Positions 1-7,842 of a stretch of DNA of 64,000 nt are shown here, piece after piece. The first letter of the stretch is position 1. Every line of letters begins with the position of its first letter. Below the pieces are notes generated by a model. That model was given only the letters and a program-made list of their open reading frames with translations. It was not told the origin of the DNA and ran no database searches. The position numbers were made by a program, and so were the translations under genes. The DNA comes from an uncultured Lachnospiraceae bacterium (GTDB lineage Bacteria; Bacillota; Clostridia; Lachnospirales; Lachnospiraceae): the NCBI GenBank assembly GCA_910587715.1, contig CAJUMV010000016.1, forward strand, positions 1 through 64,000, written 5' to 3'.

Positions 1-55
1 AGGTTTTTTATTATCGGAGTGACAAGACTTGAACTTGCGGCCTCTACTTCCCTAA
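1..55. repeat. Left attachment-site repeat (partial tRNA-Pro copy)
   Basis: Identical over 55 bp to 12877..12931. It carries the tRNA 3' half from within the anticodon arm to the acceptor end, plus the start of the downstream terminator T-run. After base 55 the sequences diverge, so this is the pseudo-tRNA end left by integration. It may extend upstream of base 1. Confidence 0.9.
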
Positions 56-176
56 CGGGCAGTCTCCCTGAAAGATACCCCTACCCGTCCCCAAACACCT
101 GATAATACCTATTATTAGCCCCCAATCCCGTCCATTTTACCCCTTGGGGGCGTGTCCCTGCACTTTTCCCAAAGTC

Positions 177-196
177 TGTTGGAATTCTGTTGGAAC
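177..196. repeat. Left-end integrase arm-site candidate
   Basis: Two copies of TGTTGGAA lie 11 bp apart (177..184 and 188..195). The same pair with the same 11-bp period and orientation lies near the other end of the element (12778..12796). A matched pair at both ends is what arm-type binding sites of tyrosine integrases look like; binding itself is inferred. Confidence 0.55.
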
Positions 197-225
197 ACCC
201 GCCTCCTGCTCTAAAGCCCAATCCA

Positions 226-1431
226 TTACTTAAAAAAACCGTCTATCTTTTTCCCATGCTCATTTTTCCACTTCTTGCTCACATGGTTATAAATATTCGC
301 CGTTATCTGAATGTCACTATGCCCGACCCACTGTTGCACCTCGGCAATATCCCACTTCTTTTCAAACAGTATAGCACAACAGCTGTGCCTAAGTCCATGC
401 AAAGTTATTTCCCTCGGAATATCACCCGGACAGGCTTTCACAGCTTTTACAAATAGTTTTGTTATATAATCGGGATTGTACTCCCTTCCATCGTTCCATA
501 AGAACACATACCCTTTGTCGTCATATATCCCCAGCCGTTTCTGGTTTTCCCTTAATTCCATCAGGCATCCCTTAACATCTTCTAACAACGGAAGATAGCG
601 GTGTGAAGCCTTTGACTTGACCGTATCGCGGTGTTCCGGCTGATGCTTGGTTCTGACAACGGTATGGTTTATCTCAATTTCATTGCTATTGAAATTTATT
701 GCAGACCACCTTAACCCAAGCAGTTCCGAACGTCTAAGACCATAGTAGAATCCAATCTTCCCTATATAATACAATACCTCAAATCGCGGTTCACTTTTGA
801 CAAAATTCAGAAAACATTGTGCCTGCCCCAAGTCCATGAACGTGATTTTCTCAACCTTGTTTTCTTTCACCCTTGGCACCGACACCTGTTCGGCGGGATT
901 GACCGATATCACCCCCTGTAATACCGCATCTCCCAGAAAGCGCTTGAACAACACCGCCTTGTCACTGACAGTCCGGCGGCTTAACGATGTTTTCCCATCC
1001 TTACATATATTCTGTCTGCCGTGAGCCAGTTCCCATTCATAATATGCCAGAATATCACGGGGCTTTAAGTTCTCAATCATCATATTATTTTTTTGAAAAT
1101 ACCTGATTGTGGATTGCAATTTGAAATGGTAACTGTCATTGGTCGTATTTTCTATATATTTTGACTTATAATCAACCCACCGTTCCAGACAGGATGCAAC
1201 CGGGTGTAACTCCGCCGCCTTTCCCTGCCCCGGCTGTTCTAACGCCGCCCTTTTTTCTGCAATCAACTGATTTTTAATCTTTTCAGCTTCCCGTTTTTTG
1301 TGCTCATTAACCGCTATCCCCGTTGACTTGGTTTCGGTAACTCTCTGATCCTCCACATAATAATACACGACCGCATAATACCTTCCCGCCCTCTCAATCA
1401 GGCACCCGCTGACTTCTTTACCACTATTCAT
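226..1431 (-). CDS. int: Tyrosine recombinase / integrase
   Basis: Phage-type integrase of 401 residues, the usual length for Gram-positive ICE and phage integrases. It would cut and join the attachment sites in the tRNA-Pro gene. The catalytic pattern is visible: the first Arg in YGLRRSELLGLRW, the HGLRH box (H-x-x-R), GHSDIQIT with the second His, and the nucleophile Tyr in IYNHV near the C-terminus. The N-terminal ~60 residues resemble an arm-binding domain followed by a core-binding SAM-like domain (about 85-180). ATG follows GGAGG at 8 nt. It is transcribed toward the left end of the element, as usual for tRNA-integrating elements. Family assignment is firm; site specificity is inferred from location. 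Confidence 0.95.
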   Translation of the reverse strand: MNSGKEVSGCLIERAGRYYAVVYYYVEDQRVTETKSTGIAVNEHKKREAEKIKNQLIAEKRAALEQPGQGKAAELHPVASCLERWVDYKSKYIENTTNDSYHFKLQSTIRYFQKNNMMIENLKPRDILAYYEWELAHGRQNICKDGKTSLSRRTVSDKAVLFKRFLGDAVLQGVISVNPAEQVSVPRVKENKVEKITFMDLGQAQCFLNFVKSEPRFEVLYYIGKIGFYYGLRRSELLGLRWSAINFNSNEIEINHTVVRTKHQPEHRDTVKSKASHRYLPLLEDVKGCLMELRENQKRLGIYDDKGYVFLWNDGREYNPDYITKLFVKAVKACPGDIPREITLHGLRHSCCAILFEKKWDIAEVQQWVGHSDIQITANIYNHVSKKWKNEHGKKIDGFFK

Positions 1432-1466
1432 AATCCCTGCCTCCGTTTCTACAATGTTTATGAATA

Positions 1467-1516
1467 GGGATAACGCCGTTTTAACGTTTTGTCAATAGTA
1501 AAAACTTCGTTATCCC
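1467..1516 (-). promoter_or_regulatory. Inverted repeat and probable promoter upstream of int
   Basis: GGGATAACG (1467..1475) is inverted as CGTTATCCC (1508..1516). On the minus strand a TTGACA lies between the arms with TATCCC about 17 bp downstream, so the inverted repeat overlaps a possible integrase promoter and could be an operator. It could also serve as a weak terminator for the methylase gene that ends just to its right. Confidence 0.4.
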
Positions 1517-1522
1517 GCTTTT

Positions 1523-2386
1523 CTAATATTCTTTCATGCCGCTTATATACTTCGCCACAACCGGCAATTCGTAATTAACCCAGATGAACTCATGACCCAT
1601 ATCCCGGTGTTTCTTTTTGACCTGACAGGATTTCGCATATTCCCCCACTTTATAGCATTTCCACCCGTAAGGTTTCAAATAAATGTCGTACAGATCCGCC
1701 CCCGTTTCCGACCTGTACCCGCACAGCATGACCTTGCACTTCGCATCCTGCACAGTTTCCAACAGCCGGACATGCTCCCATTGCGGCATTTCACAGGCGT
1801 AAGCCCTGTCCGCACCGGCTCCCCGCAATTCCCAACGGTACGGCGGGTCTACAAAGGCGAACGCATCCGGATTGTCAGAAATCTCTTGTAGCAGTTCAAT
1901 CCCGTCCCTATTCTGGACGCGGACTCCCTGCAATCGTCGGTATACATTGGGGATATGGAATCGGATATCCCTCTGGTACGCTCTTGTCCCCGCAAAAGCC
2001 TTTTCGGAAAAGGTTTTCCGTGTACAGTTGAAACTCTGCGTAATCGTTATAAAAATCATGGTAGCCTTTTCAATATCATTCATGCCGCTATACTGCCGCC
2101 TTCGCGCTTCAACAGCCGCCTCAAAAACGAACCTGTCATATTGCAGTGAACACAGCCGTTCTTCCAGTTTGCTTCCCTTTTCATGGTCAGCCATCGTTTG
2201 CAATAAAAACGCAACATCCGCATCCTTGTCATTTATGACTTCCTCCCTGCTCCTCGAGTGATTCAGGAGCAGGGCTGCCGAGCCCGCGAAGGGCTCGACA
2301 TATTCCACATGCTCCGGGATGAGCAGCTTGAGCGTTTCTACCAGACGGATTTTACCCCCGTACCACCTAAAAAATTTAATTTTCAT
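1523..2386 (-). CDS. DNA adenine methyltransferase, D12 class (Dam-like)
   Basis: A 287-residue protein of the D12 class of N6-adenine methyltransferases, which move a methyl group from S-adenosylmethionine to adenine in a short DNA site. The N-terminal FFRWYGGK and VEPFAGSAALLLN match the AdoMet-binding motif (usually PFxGGG, here PFAGSA), and FVDPPYRWE is the catalytic DPPY motif. No restriction endonuclease is adjacent, so it is an orphan methylase, perhaps protecting the element or controlling its genes. It overlaps the preceding gene by ATGA (2383..2386), implying translational coupling. The recognition sequence cannot be read from the protein. Confidence 0.92.
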   Translation of the reverse strand: MKIKFFRWYGGKIRLVETLKLLIPEHVEYVEPFAGSAALLLNHSRSREEVINDKDADVAFLLQTMADHEKGSKLEERLCSLQYDRFVFEAAVEARRRQYSGMNDIEKATMIFITITQSFNCTRKTFSEKAFAGTRAYQRDIRFHIPNVYRRLQGVRVQNRDGIELLQEISDNPDAFAFVDPPYRWELRGAGADRAYACEMPQWEHVRLLETVQDAKCKVMLCGYRSETGADLYDIYLKPYGWKCYKVGEYAKSCQVKKKHRDMGHEFIWVNYELPVVAKYISGMKEY

Positions 2387-3000
2387 ACCGCAATCTCCTC
2401 ATCCACCGTATCGTTATCCTCTTTTGCGAGTTCAATTATGTAAACCCGTTTCTTTTCGCCGTTCACAGCGACCATGTTATCATACGGACGGTTCGCACCA
2501 GTTTTCAGAACACCCATAATCTTAAGGGTTTTCAGTATATCTTTCCGCTTGTAACCAAGCTCTTTGTTATCCAAGACCATTCGGTCCATCAGCCTGGTTT
2601 CCAGATACCCGTATTCGCCCCTGATAAACATGCCTGACATCGGATTATTTTTCCATTGCTTTACATATTCCTTGATATACGCGCTTATCTCATGATACAT
2701 CTCAGGCGGTGTCGCCTTGCTCTGGATGGTCATTTTACCGTCCGTATCTACCATGTTCCGAAAAATACCGCTGAGTGAATCAACCTCGGCGTTTTCGAAT
2801 CCCCCGTCAAGGTCGAGGAAAAAATCCAGCGTATTTTTTCCGGTCACCAAATCCCGTCTGCGGACTGAAAAGATTTCCGACATCTCGCCTTCCGGCGACT
2901 TAACGTAACATTCCACCGAAACCCGGGTACTTGCTATATCTTTCATCGCGACCGCGTATACTTCGTATCCTTTTTCGTTCGTAAAAATTGCATCAGCCAT
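2383..3000 (-). CDS. Hypothetical protein coupled to the adenine methylase
   Basis: About 205 residues, not recognised. I chose the ATG at 3000 (MADAIFTNEKG) because GGAGG lies 8 nt upstream; an earlier ATG at 3015 overlaps that ribosome binding site. The first half is rich in beta-type sequence with charged turns and the second half looks helical and basic. No signal peptide or membrane segment is visible. Its stop overlaps the methylase start, so the two are expressed together. The upstream region holds short direct repeats at ~21-bp spacing that may regulate this two-gene operon. A role beside methylation or DNA binding is a guess from context only. Confidence 0.7.
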   Translation of the reverse strand: MADAIFTNEKGYEVYAVAMKDIASTRVSVECYVKSPEGEMSEIFSVRRRDLVTGKNTLDFFLDLDGGFENAEVDSLSGIFRNMVDTDGKMTIQSKATPPEMYHEISAYIKEYVKQWKNNPMSGMFIRGEYGYLETRLMDRMVLDNKELGYKRKDILKTLKIMGVLKTGANRPYDNMVAVNGEKKRVYIIELAKEDNDTVDEEIAV

Positions 3001-3148
3001 AATTTGTTCCTCCATTCTCCTTTTGCTCGTTTACAGTTCCATATGACATCCCCCGCACCCCGATCAGTCGACTGCCGGCGGTATGTATTTGTCAATGTCC
3101 TTCCTCCCTTCTGTCTGTTCCCCTCACCTGATGATTTTATTTTACCAC

Positions 3149-3264
3149 GTCACTATTTTTATGTCATGCGTCCACATACTAACACCTTTATATACCTCCT
3201 TATATCTTCATATCACTCATTATATTTACACTTGTCACTCATTAAACAAATTATGTCACTCGTG
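3149..3264. repeat. Iteron-like short repeats upstream of the methylase operon
   Basis: Five related 9-mers of the type (G/A)TCACTCAT begin at 3149, 3163, 3212, 3234 and 3255. The last three are spaced 22 and 21 bp, two helical turns. They lie in AT-rich sequence of a ~375-bp gene-free gap, just upstream of the start at 3000. They could be operator sites or replication iterons. Confidence 0.45.
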
Positions 3265-3346
3265 TTTTTTTCTTTCTGTCTTTATGAGTATATTTGCCCC
3301 AAAATTTCTCAAAAAATTTTCAAAAAGTTTTTTATTCACAAAAAAA

Positions 3347-3363
3347 GCACCCGAAACGGGTGC
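3347..3363 (-). terminator. Rho-independent terminator after the 240-residue protein gene
   Basis: GCACCCG-AAA-CGGGTGC hairpin followed on the minus strand by a T-rich run. It lies 15 bp beyond the stop codon at 3378. Confidence 0.8.
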
Positions 3364-3377
3364 CTAAAAGGTCGGAT

Positions 3378-4100
3378 TTATAATTCTTGATAGCCGACGA
3401 TAATATTCAGTTGCTTATACTTCTCTCTCAACAGTCTGCATACTTCCTTTTTTAACTCCATATCACATATTTTCATTTTTTCAACATTAACATTGTTGAG
3501 ACTGTCCTTCAGTTCCAACATCTCGATGTCGTCTATATCAGCATTAACAGCCCTGCCGTAAGTAAAAAAATAAAAAAGCTTGGCTATGTCTCTTTTATCA
3601 CTTTTGTTTATCGTCAGTTCCCTGAATACCTCATGGAGTTTCCTGTTAAAGTTCTGCATGTATCTGATCCGCTTTTTTTTGTCTTCCTTCCCTTTTTTGT
3701 CTTCCTCCTCTTTTTCCTCATAACGGTACCTGATGTACTTATCCCATTCCTCCCATTTGATTCCATCAATTTCCATCATAACTTGTCCCGTCATAATCTC
3801 CCTTGACAGCCCCATCGAACTGATAGGGCTGTTTTTTCTGTTCCAACGCTTTTCTAAATCGACCTGCTGAAATTCATTCGCCGTCCTGATACGGCTGTAG
3901 GCGTTTTTGTTGATGTCAAGCAGTTCATACAAGTTTTGGATGTCTTCATGTGGGTGCATATACTTCCACAGCTTCTCTATAATTATATAATTCACTTGAC
4001 TATTGAATCGTTTTTCCGCATCGCTCGGCTCTTCCTGTTGTATATCAATTTCTACCATGCCCAACCCATCCTTTGACTTTGTTATAATCATGGTAACCAA
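3378..4100 (-). CDS. Putative DNA-binding protein with TTG start inside a palindromic repeat
   Basis: A 240-residue protein of unknown family. It is strongly charged, with a Lys/Glu-rich stretch around residues 125-145 and a long helical C-terminal half. The segment around residues 60-75 (LLDINKNAYSRI) has the rhythm of a helix-turn-helix, which would fit a DNA-binding regulator. Translation most likely begins at TTG (4100), 6 nt after AAGGAG; an ATG three codons later (4091) is worse spaced. The ribosome binding site sits in the loop of a 31-bp palindrome that recurs three times in the repeat array at 10.6-11.4 kb. The obvious inference, untested, is that the protein binds this palindrome, regulates itself and acts at the array. 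A terminator follows. Confidence 0.7.
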   Translation of the reverse strand: MVTMIITKSKDGLGMVEIDIQQEEPSDAEKRFNSQVNYIIIEKLWKYMHPHEDIQNLYELLDINKNAYSRIRTANEFQQVDLEKRWNRKNSPISSMGLSREIMTGQVMMEIDGIKWEEWDKYIRYRYEEKEEEDKKGKEDKKKRIRYMQNFNRKLHEVFRELTINKSDKRDIAKLFYFFTYGRAVNADIDDIEMLELKDSLNNVNVEKMKICDMELKKEVCRLLREKYKQLNIIVGYQEL

Positions 4101-4123
4101 AAAGCACTCCTTATTTTGGTTAC
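4093..4123 (-). repeat. 31-bp palindrome, copy A, over the start of the 240-residue protein gene
   Basis: Arms GTAACCAAAA and TTTTGGTTAC flank an 11-bp centre. On the minus strand the centre contains AAGGAG and the right arm contains the TTG start. It is closely similar over its length to copies B, C and D at 10628, 11006 and 11352. Confidence 0.85.
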
Positions 4124-4261
4124 TGCAACATTACAATTCCATGATAAACCAAAAGTATCGCAATGGTCAAATCCCCGGCGGCTATTTTTAACCTTTTTAA
4201 CTCCCCACCCTCTCCTCATGTCGGCTGTCCTTCTCAACTAGCCCGGATTTTGTAACTATTT

Positions 4262-4480
4262 TTATTTTTCACAATGCCCTCCCTTCCACTCATCCAATGA
4301 CCGATACAAGCCGCCGCGTTTCCGACTTCTTATCCTGCCCCTCTCATTTTTTATGCAGTCAGCCCGCATATATAATAAGGTAGAAACTGCCCCGCCTTTA
4401 TCCGGGTTACTCCATGAAAACCATCCTGTTAAGCCATTTCTGGCTGACCATGTACCCGGAAAGGCAGGCGGTTTTCTCAA
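4262..4480 (-). CDS. Possible small basic protein (uncertain)
   Basis: An open frame of 72 codons beginning with TTG, with a basic centre (NERGRIRSRKRGG). No good ribosome binding site precedes the TTG. In an overlapping frame just upstream (about 4420-4545) a helical peptide reading containing EKRLVEKTACLSGYM is also open but has no start codon. Together these could be the remains of one gene split by a frameshift. Nothing is recognised. Confidence 0.25.
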   Translation of the reverse strand: MRKPPAFPGTWSARNGLTGWFSWSNPDKGGAVSTLLYMRADCIKNERGRIRSRKRGGLYRSLDEWKGGHCEK

Positions 4481-4738
4481 CCAGTCGTTTTTCAGCTGCC
4501 CCCTTTATGCCCTCCCTGATCTTCCGCCCCTTTTATATCTTTTTTCAAAATACTAATGATTTCACCACACACCCCCTCTCTTTTCGCTCGAAAAAAAAAT
4601 AACACACACCTTTAGCAAGTGTATGTTAAAAAAACAAGTGTGTAAAAACTCACTTCACAAACTTAAAAGAAAAAGAGAATCAACCGCAACTTTCAATCAC
4701 TGTCGCGTCTGGTTCTCTTGTGCCCTTCCGTCATATCT

Positions 4739-4906
4739 TTACAGTTCAATCTCCCCGAACAGATTGACTTCCGCATGGATTTTATCAACATCCAACTCCT
4801 GCTCACTGATTAACATTGTCTGTAACGTCACCGTGTTGTTTGCCGTGTCAATGATCGCCAGACTCTCCGGCACTTCCATACCATTTACTTTTATTACCGC
4901 GCCCAT
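4739..4906 (-). CDS. Small acidic hypothetical protein, 55 residues
   Basis: An open frame of 55 codons starting at ATG 4906 (MGAVIKVNGMEVPESL), ending with TAA at 4739. It overlaps the end of the 96-residue gene upstream by 13 bp, so translation is probably coupled. The sequence is acidic and regular in beta-type residues (NNTVTLQTMLISEQELDVD), as for a small soluble protein. No family is recognised. The overlap and clean codon structure support it as real. Confidence 0.6.
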   Translation of the reverse strand: MGAVIKVNGMEVPESLAIIDTANNTVTLQTMLISEQELDVDKIHAEVNLFGEIEL

Positions 4907-5184
4907 GTTATCGTACCCCCCATTTTCTGTAGTTTTTTAACGATCTGCTCCGCCGTATACTTCCCATCGGCAAGTTGGCAGAGTTGCTCTAGGTTCAACC
5001 CTTTTTTATAGGCATCAAAAAGTTGGGCAGAACTGACATCTTTCACACCGACAACCACCGGCTTGTACACCACCTTCGGCGCGCCCCCGTTTTTAGGAGA
5101 CACCATCTTCCACAAATCGGCAAGCTGTTTCTGAATCATTTCAAGCTGTTTGCACATCATGTTAAGCTGTTCCTGTGGACTCAT
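4894..5184 (-). CDS. Hypothetical coiled-coil / small adaptor-like protein
   Basis: A 96-residue protein starting MSPQEQLNMM. Residues 1-28 form an amphipathic helix (QLEMIQKQLADLWKMV) suitable for oligomerisation. After a Gly/Pro/Val linker, the C-terminal 45 residues (SSAQLFDAYKKGLNLEQLCQLADGKYTAEQIVKKL) look like a compact three-helix fold, possibly DNA-binding. ATG has GGAGGTGACGT immediately upstream. It overlaps the downstream 55-residue gene. Function unknown; the layout, a dimerisation helix plus a small helical head, resembles accessory regulators of mobile elements. Confidence 0.65.
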   Translation of the reverse strand: MSPQEQLNMMCKQLEMIQKQLADLWKMVSPKNGGAPKVVYKPVVVGVKDVSSAQLFDAYKKGLNLEQLCQLADGKYTAEQIVKKLQKMGGTITWAR

Positions 5185-5333
5185 ACGTCACCTCCTCAAA
5201 ATCTTTTTTATTTTTTATTCACCCGTATGCCCCGTATGACGCAGTTGCCGATACTTGCAGGCGCATCCCCGTTTGTATACCGCCCCCTGAATAACCATAC
5301 ACAAAAACAGCGTTTTCTCCCGAATGAGGGCGA

Positions 5334-5369
5334 AAAATACCGGCGGTTGTTTTTGCCCGCCGGTATTTT
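5334..5369 (-). terminator. Terminator downstream of the 45-residue membrane protein gene
   Basis: AAAATACCGGCGG and CCGCCGGTATTTT form a 13-bp stem with a 10-nt loop, ending in T residues on the minus strand (A residues on the plus), 8 bp past the stop at 5377. It may act in both directions. Confidence 0.8.
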
Positions 5370-5376
5370 CCGCCGT

Positions 5377-5514
5377 CTATTCTTTTTCGTCCAAAAGTTC
5401 TTTGATCTCCACGATTTTACATATCGCTTTTAATATTGTCTTTCCCAGATAAACACCACAGCATAAGCTGATGTTCGTGAGTGTTATCACAATCAGCATT
5501 GTCAGCCCTTCCAT
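5377..5514 (-). CDS. Small single-pass membrane protein, 45 residues
   Basis: Open frame from ATG 5514 to TAG 5377, preceded by GGAGGGG at 7 nt. Residues 4-25 (LTMLIVITLTNISLCCGVYL) form a hydrophobic membrane segment, followed by a charged tail (KIVEIKELLDEKE). A terminator follows directly. Its small size, strong ribosome binding site and membrane segment resemble small phage or plasmid proteins such as holin-like or exclusion peptides, but no family is recognised. Confidence 0.6.
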   Translation of the reverse strand: MEGLTMLIVITLTNISLCCGVYLGKTILKAICKIVEIKELLDEKE

Positions 5515-5582
5515 GTATCACCCCTCCTTTACCCGGCTTTCCCAAGGTTTCAGGCTGTCCCCGGATGGGGAAAGCGCCCGGT

Positions 5583-6083
5583 TCAGGCGCTTTCCTTCTC
5601 CTCTCCTTCCTTGCCGTTCACGGCAACCCCTTCACATGCCGTCAGCTTATTCTTCACCAGTTTAACCCCTGCAACCGGCACACCCAGTTCCATGAGCATT
5701 TTCAACTTGCTCTCGTCATACCATACCCTTGCATGGCGGGCATTGACCGCTTCATACATCCGCTTGCCGTTTTCCTCGGACACCGTCACCACCACCAGCG
5801 CGATGTTCATATCGCACTCAGCGTTTTCATTCATCCATGACAGGTTGTTTACTCCCGTCTTTAACTGCAGATTGGTCATATTGAAACCGTCTGCATCCAG
5901 AACAAGCGCGTCCTTATCCTCTTCCCTGCCGAGTACAAAACCGTAAACCCGCTCGCCCTTTTTCAGCTTGTCAATGATCTGCTTCTCGCTCATTCCGATA
6001 AATCCCTTGCTCTTGCTCTCATAGCAGTCATACCCGATCAGCCTCTGTCCCAAAAAGTTCCCATTAGTTAAATACATGCACAT
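5583..6083 (-). CDS. Hypothetical protein, element-encoded
   Basis: About 166 residues with the start taken at ATG 6083 (MCMYLTNGNF), 8 nt after GGAGG; the ATG five codons earlier overlaps that site. No signal peptide or membrane segment. The middle (RVYGFVLGREEDKDALVLDADGF) is alternating hydrophobic and charged, and the end is acidic. Cys and Met are common in the first 30 residues. No family is recognised. It is separated from the 45-residue gene by ~70 bp and probably shares its transcript. Confidence 0.65.
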   Translation of the reverse strand: MCMYLTNGNFLGQRLIGYDCYESKSKGFIGMSEKQIIDKLKKGERVYGFVLGREEDKDALVLDADGFNMTNLQLKTGVNNLSWMNENAECDMNIALVVVTVSEENGKRMYEAVNARHARVWYDESKLKMLMELGVPVAGVKLVKNKLTACEGVAVNGKEGEEKESA

Positions 6084-6221
6084 ACCGTTTTCCTCCATTT
6101 TCTAAGTTTTTTTGTTTCATTTCTTAACTGCAACTACATCTTAACGCCGGGTAATCTTTCTGTATGTAGTGGGAATAGCCGGGGTTTATGCAAAATATTG
6201 TACAAAGTGACGGTGGGCTTT

Positions 6222-6518
6222 TTAGGATACCCCGCGCTTTCTTTTCACGCTTTTCTTTTTCTTCCCGTGGTGAAATATAAATCTCCTCCCTGTCCTGTCT
6301 CCGCCAGTCATGCGGGCGCGGCTGTTTCTGCATTCCCCCATAAGTATCAGCATATCCTTTACTTCTTTGCTTTTTTCTTTTATCATGCACACTGCATTAG
6401 CTGACAGGAAATCTTTCTGTGTCCCCAAGTCATTCTCCAATAACACGGAAACGGCGATCACTTCCTCCATGCCCTTCAAAATCTTTTCCCATTGCACTTC
6501 CGATAATTCAATGCTCAC
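6222..6518 (-). CDS. Small hypothetical protein related to the 61-residue protein at 9239
   Basis: About 98 residues if translation starts at GTG 6518 (VSIELSEVQWEKILKG), after GGAGG at 10 nt; the frame is open further upstream but without a good start. The segment VSVLLENDLGTQKDFLSANAVCMI matches LLIILENDLSTQQADEIYLRAVRMI in the protein at 9239..9424, so these are paralogues within the element. The last 40 residues are very basic (HHGKKKKSVKRKRG), which suggests nucleic-acid contact. Function unknown. Confidence 0.55.
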   Translation of the reverse strand: MSIELSEVQWEKILKGMEEVIAVSVLLENDLGTQKDFLSANAVCMIKEKSKEVKDMLILMGECRNSRARMTGGDRTGRRFIFHHGKKKKSVKRKRGVS

Positions 6519-6790
6519 TATAATCTGTCCTCCATGTAAAAATTTGATAAAACCGGGGTAGGTGGAAAGACCGCCCTCCTTCCCTATGCCGAATTGACGT
6601 GACCGGCGCATAACTCCTGCCACCGGCGAATTATAATTGTGAAATACTCAGGTATCTTACGATATCAGCCTTAAACCATGCCCTTGACACGCTTGCCCAT
6701 AAGACAATTCTAGTCTCTATTGATTTTTCCCATTTCCCAATTATCCCAGAGAGAATGTATTATAATCTAAATTGACTGGTTACATAAAAA

Positions 6791-6829
6791 TACCCTCACC
6801 TATCCCTGTTTTATCAGGGTGTGAGGGTA
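6791..6829 (-). terminator. Terminator downstream of the SprT-like gene
   Basis: TACCCTCAC pairs with GTGAGGGTA, with an inner CCCTG/CAGGG stem. On the minus strand it is followed by TTTTTATG. It lies about 70 bp beyond the stop at 6898 in a ~380-bp gap with no other gene. Confidence 0.75.
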
Positions 6830-6897
6830 ACGCCATTCCGTCCAAAAATCTACAATTATTTTAACGGGGCTTATGCTACTGGATTCCGGCATCCTTA

Positions 6898-7539
6898 CTA
6901 TTCCTGCTTAATCATTTGGAGCATACAGTCCATGCACATGATGTTCACATCCTTTGTTGCCCGCACACTGTTATGACAGCCAGTGCAAAGGTATTTCCGT
7001 GTACTGCTCTTTTTTCTAGGCATTTTTCCTCCCGCACCGTCCGTACCGCCTGCCCCGTCCTGCCCGCCGCCTGTCTGCATGGTTTCCCCCATTCGGACGT
7101 AATCGAATTGTGTGTCTAAGTTGTATTTTTTAATATTTTTCTTCAATCTTTCGGTCGGCTCGGTCACGCTCCACCCGATATACTGTGCATGGCTTATCTT
7201 AAGGTCACGTTCCTCCGCAATCTGCTTGAACCGTTTATTATGGTAGCGTCCCCCGTTCGATGTGTCGCGGATATCGTTTTCCATTGCATACAGATGGCTA
7301 CACTCATGCAAAAGCGTTGCGATTATGTTTTCAATCGGTCGGTTAAGGTGTTCCGCGCTGATATTGATTTCATGGTAACAGTCCCACCCGTCCCTCCATA
7401 TTTTTCTCACCGTAATGTGCCCGTAGGTACGCTGTGACGATTGTATTGTAATGACCACCTCCGGCAGTTCGTCCGCGAAATAAATGTGGTTCAGTACCCG
7501 GTAAGCTGTTTCCAGAAATTTATTCTGCTCCGATAACAT
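6898..7539 (-). CDS. SprT-like zinc metalloprotease domain protein
   Basis: About 213 residues, start at ATG 7539 (MLSEQNKFLETAYRVLNHIYF) six nt after GGAGG. Residues ~10-110 match the SprT-like fold: TYGHITVRKIW and then LLHECSHLYA, where HECSH is the zinc-binding HExxH. A Gly-rich linker leads to a C-terminal zinc ribbon with CTGC and CMDC pairs. Eukaryotic Spartan of this superfamily cleaves DNA-protein crosslinks; bacterial and phage members are poorly characterised. In a mobile element it might process protein-DNA adducts or a repressor; that is inference. A strong palindrome lies ~80 bp upstream of the start. Confidence 0.85.
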   Translation of the reverse strand: MLSEQNKFLETAYRVLNHIYFADELPEVVITIQSSQRTYGHITVRKIWRDGWDCYHEINISAEHLNRPIENIIATLLHECSHLYAMENDIRDTSNGGRYHNKRFKQIAEERDLKISHAQYIGWSVTEPTERLKKNIKKYNLDTQFDYVRMGETMQTGGGQDGAGGTDGAGGKMPRKKSSTRKYLCTGCHNSVRATKDVNIMCMDCMLQMIKQE

Positions 7540-7618
7540 GCCCGACCTCCCCTTCCCTTTTTCCTGACCTGTCACGGGAATGCCGACATTTTGGCAGTGC
7601 ACCTTTAATTTTCTAATT

Positions 7619-7636
7619 TTAACAGTACACTGTTAA
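7619..7636. promoter_or_regulatory. Perfect palindrome, operator candidate upstream of the SprT-like gene
   Basis: TTAACAGT and ACTGTTAA separated by 2 bp. A perfect 8-bp inverted repeat in AT-rich sequence upstream of a gene start is typical of a dimeric repressor site. The binding protein is unknown. Confidence 0.55.
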
Positions 7637-7789
7637 TTTTAAGAAATCTCTTAATGCCATAACTGAAAGGGGAATGTAACTGAATTTTTGAATGCTATGC
7701 TTGGGATTGTGAAATCTTGTGATCGAATATATTAGATTTTTTTGAAATATCAAACTCATGTATGCGCGGAATTGAACATGTTTTTTATT

Positions 7790-7835
7790 GAAATGTGGAA
7801 GGTCACCTACAATGTTTGGTGACTTTCCACATTTC
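7790..7835. terminator. Long hairpin downstream of the first coiled-coil gene
   Basis: GAAATGTGGAA and TTCCACATTTC, continued inward by GTCACC and GGTGAC with one mismatch, make a stem of about 17 bp just beyond the stop at 7843. The T-run on the minus strand is poor, so it may be an RNA 3' end stabiliser or a terminator. Confidence 0.5.
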
Positions 7836-7842
7836 TGAATGG

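Noticed and set aside
6124..6390. 88-codon minus-strand frame overlapping the 98-residue gene
   Set aside because: The other frame shows the similarity to the 61-residue paralogue and has a ribosome binding site; this one is a shadow.
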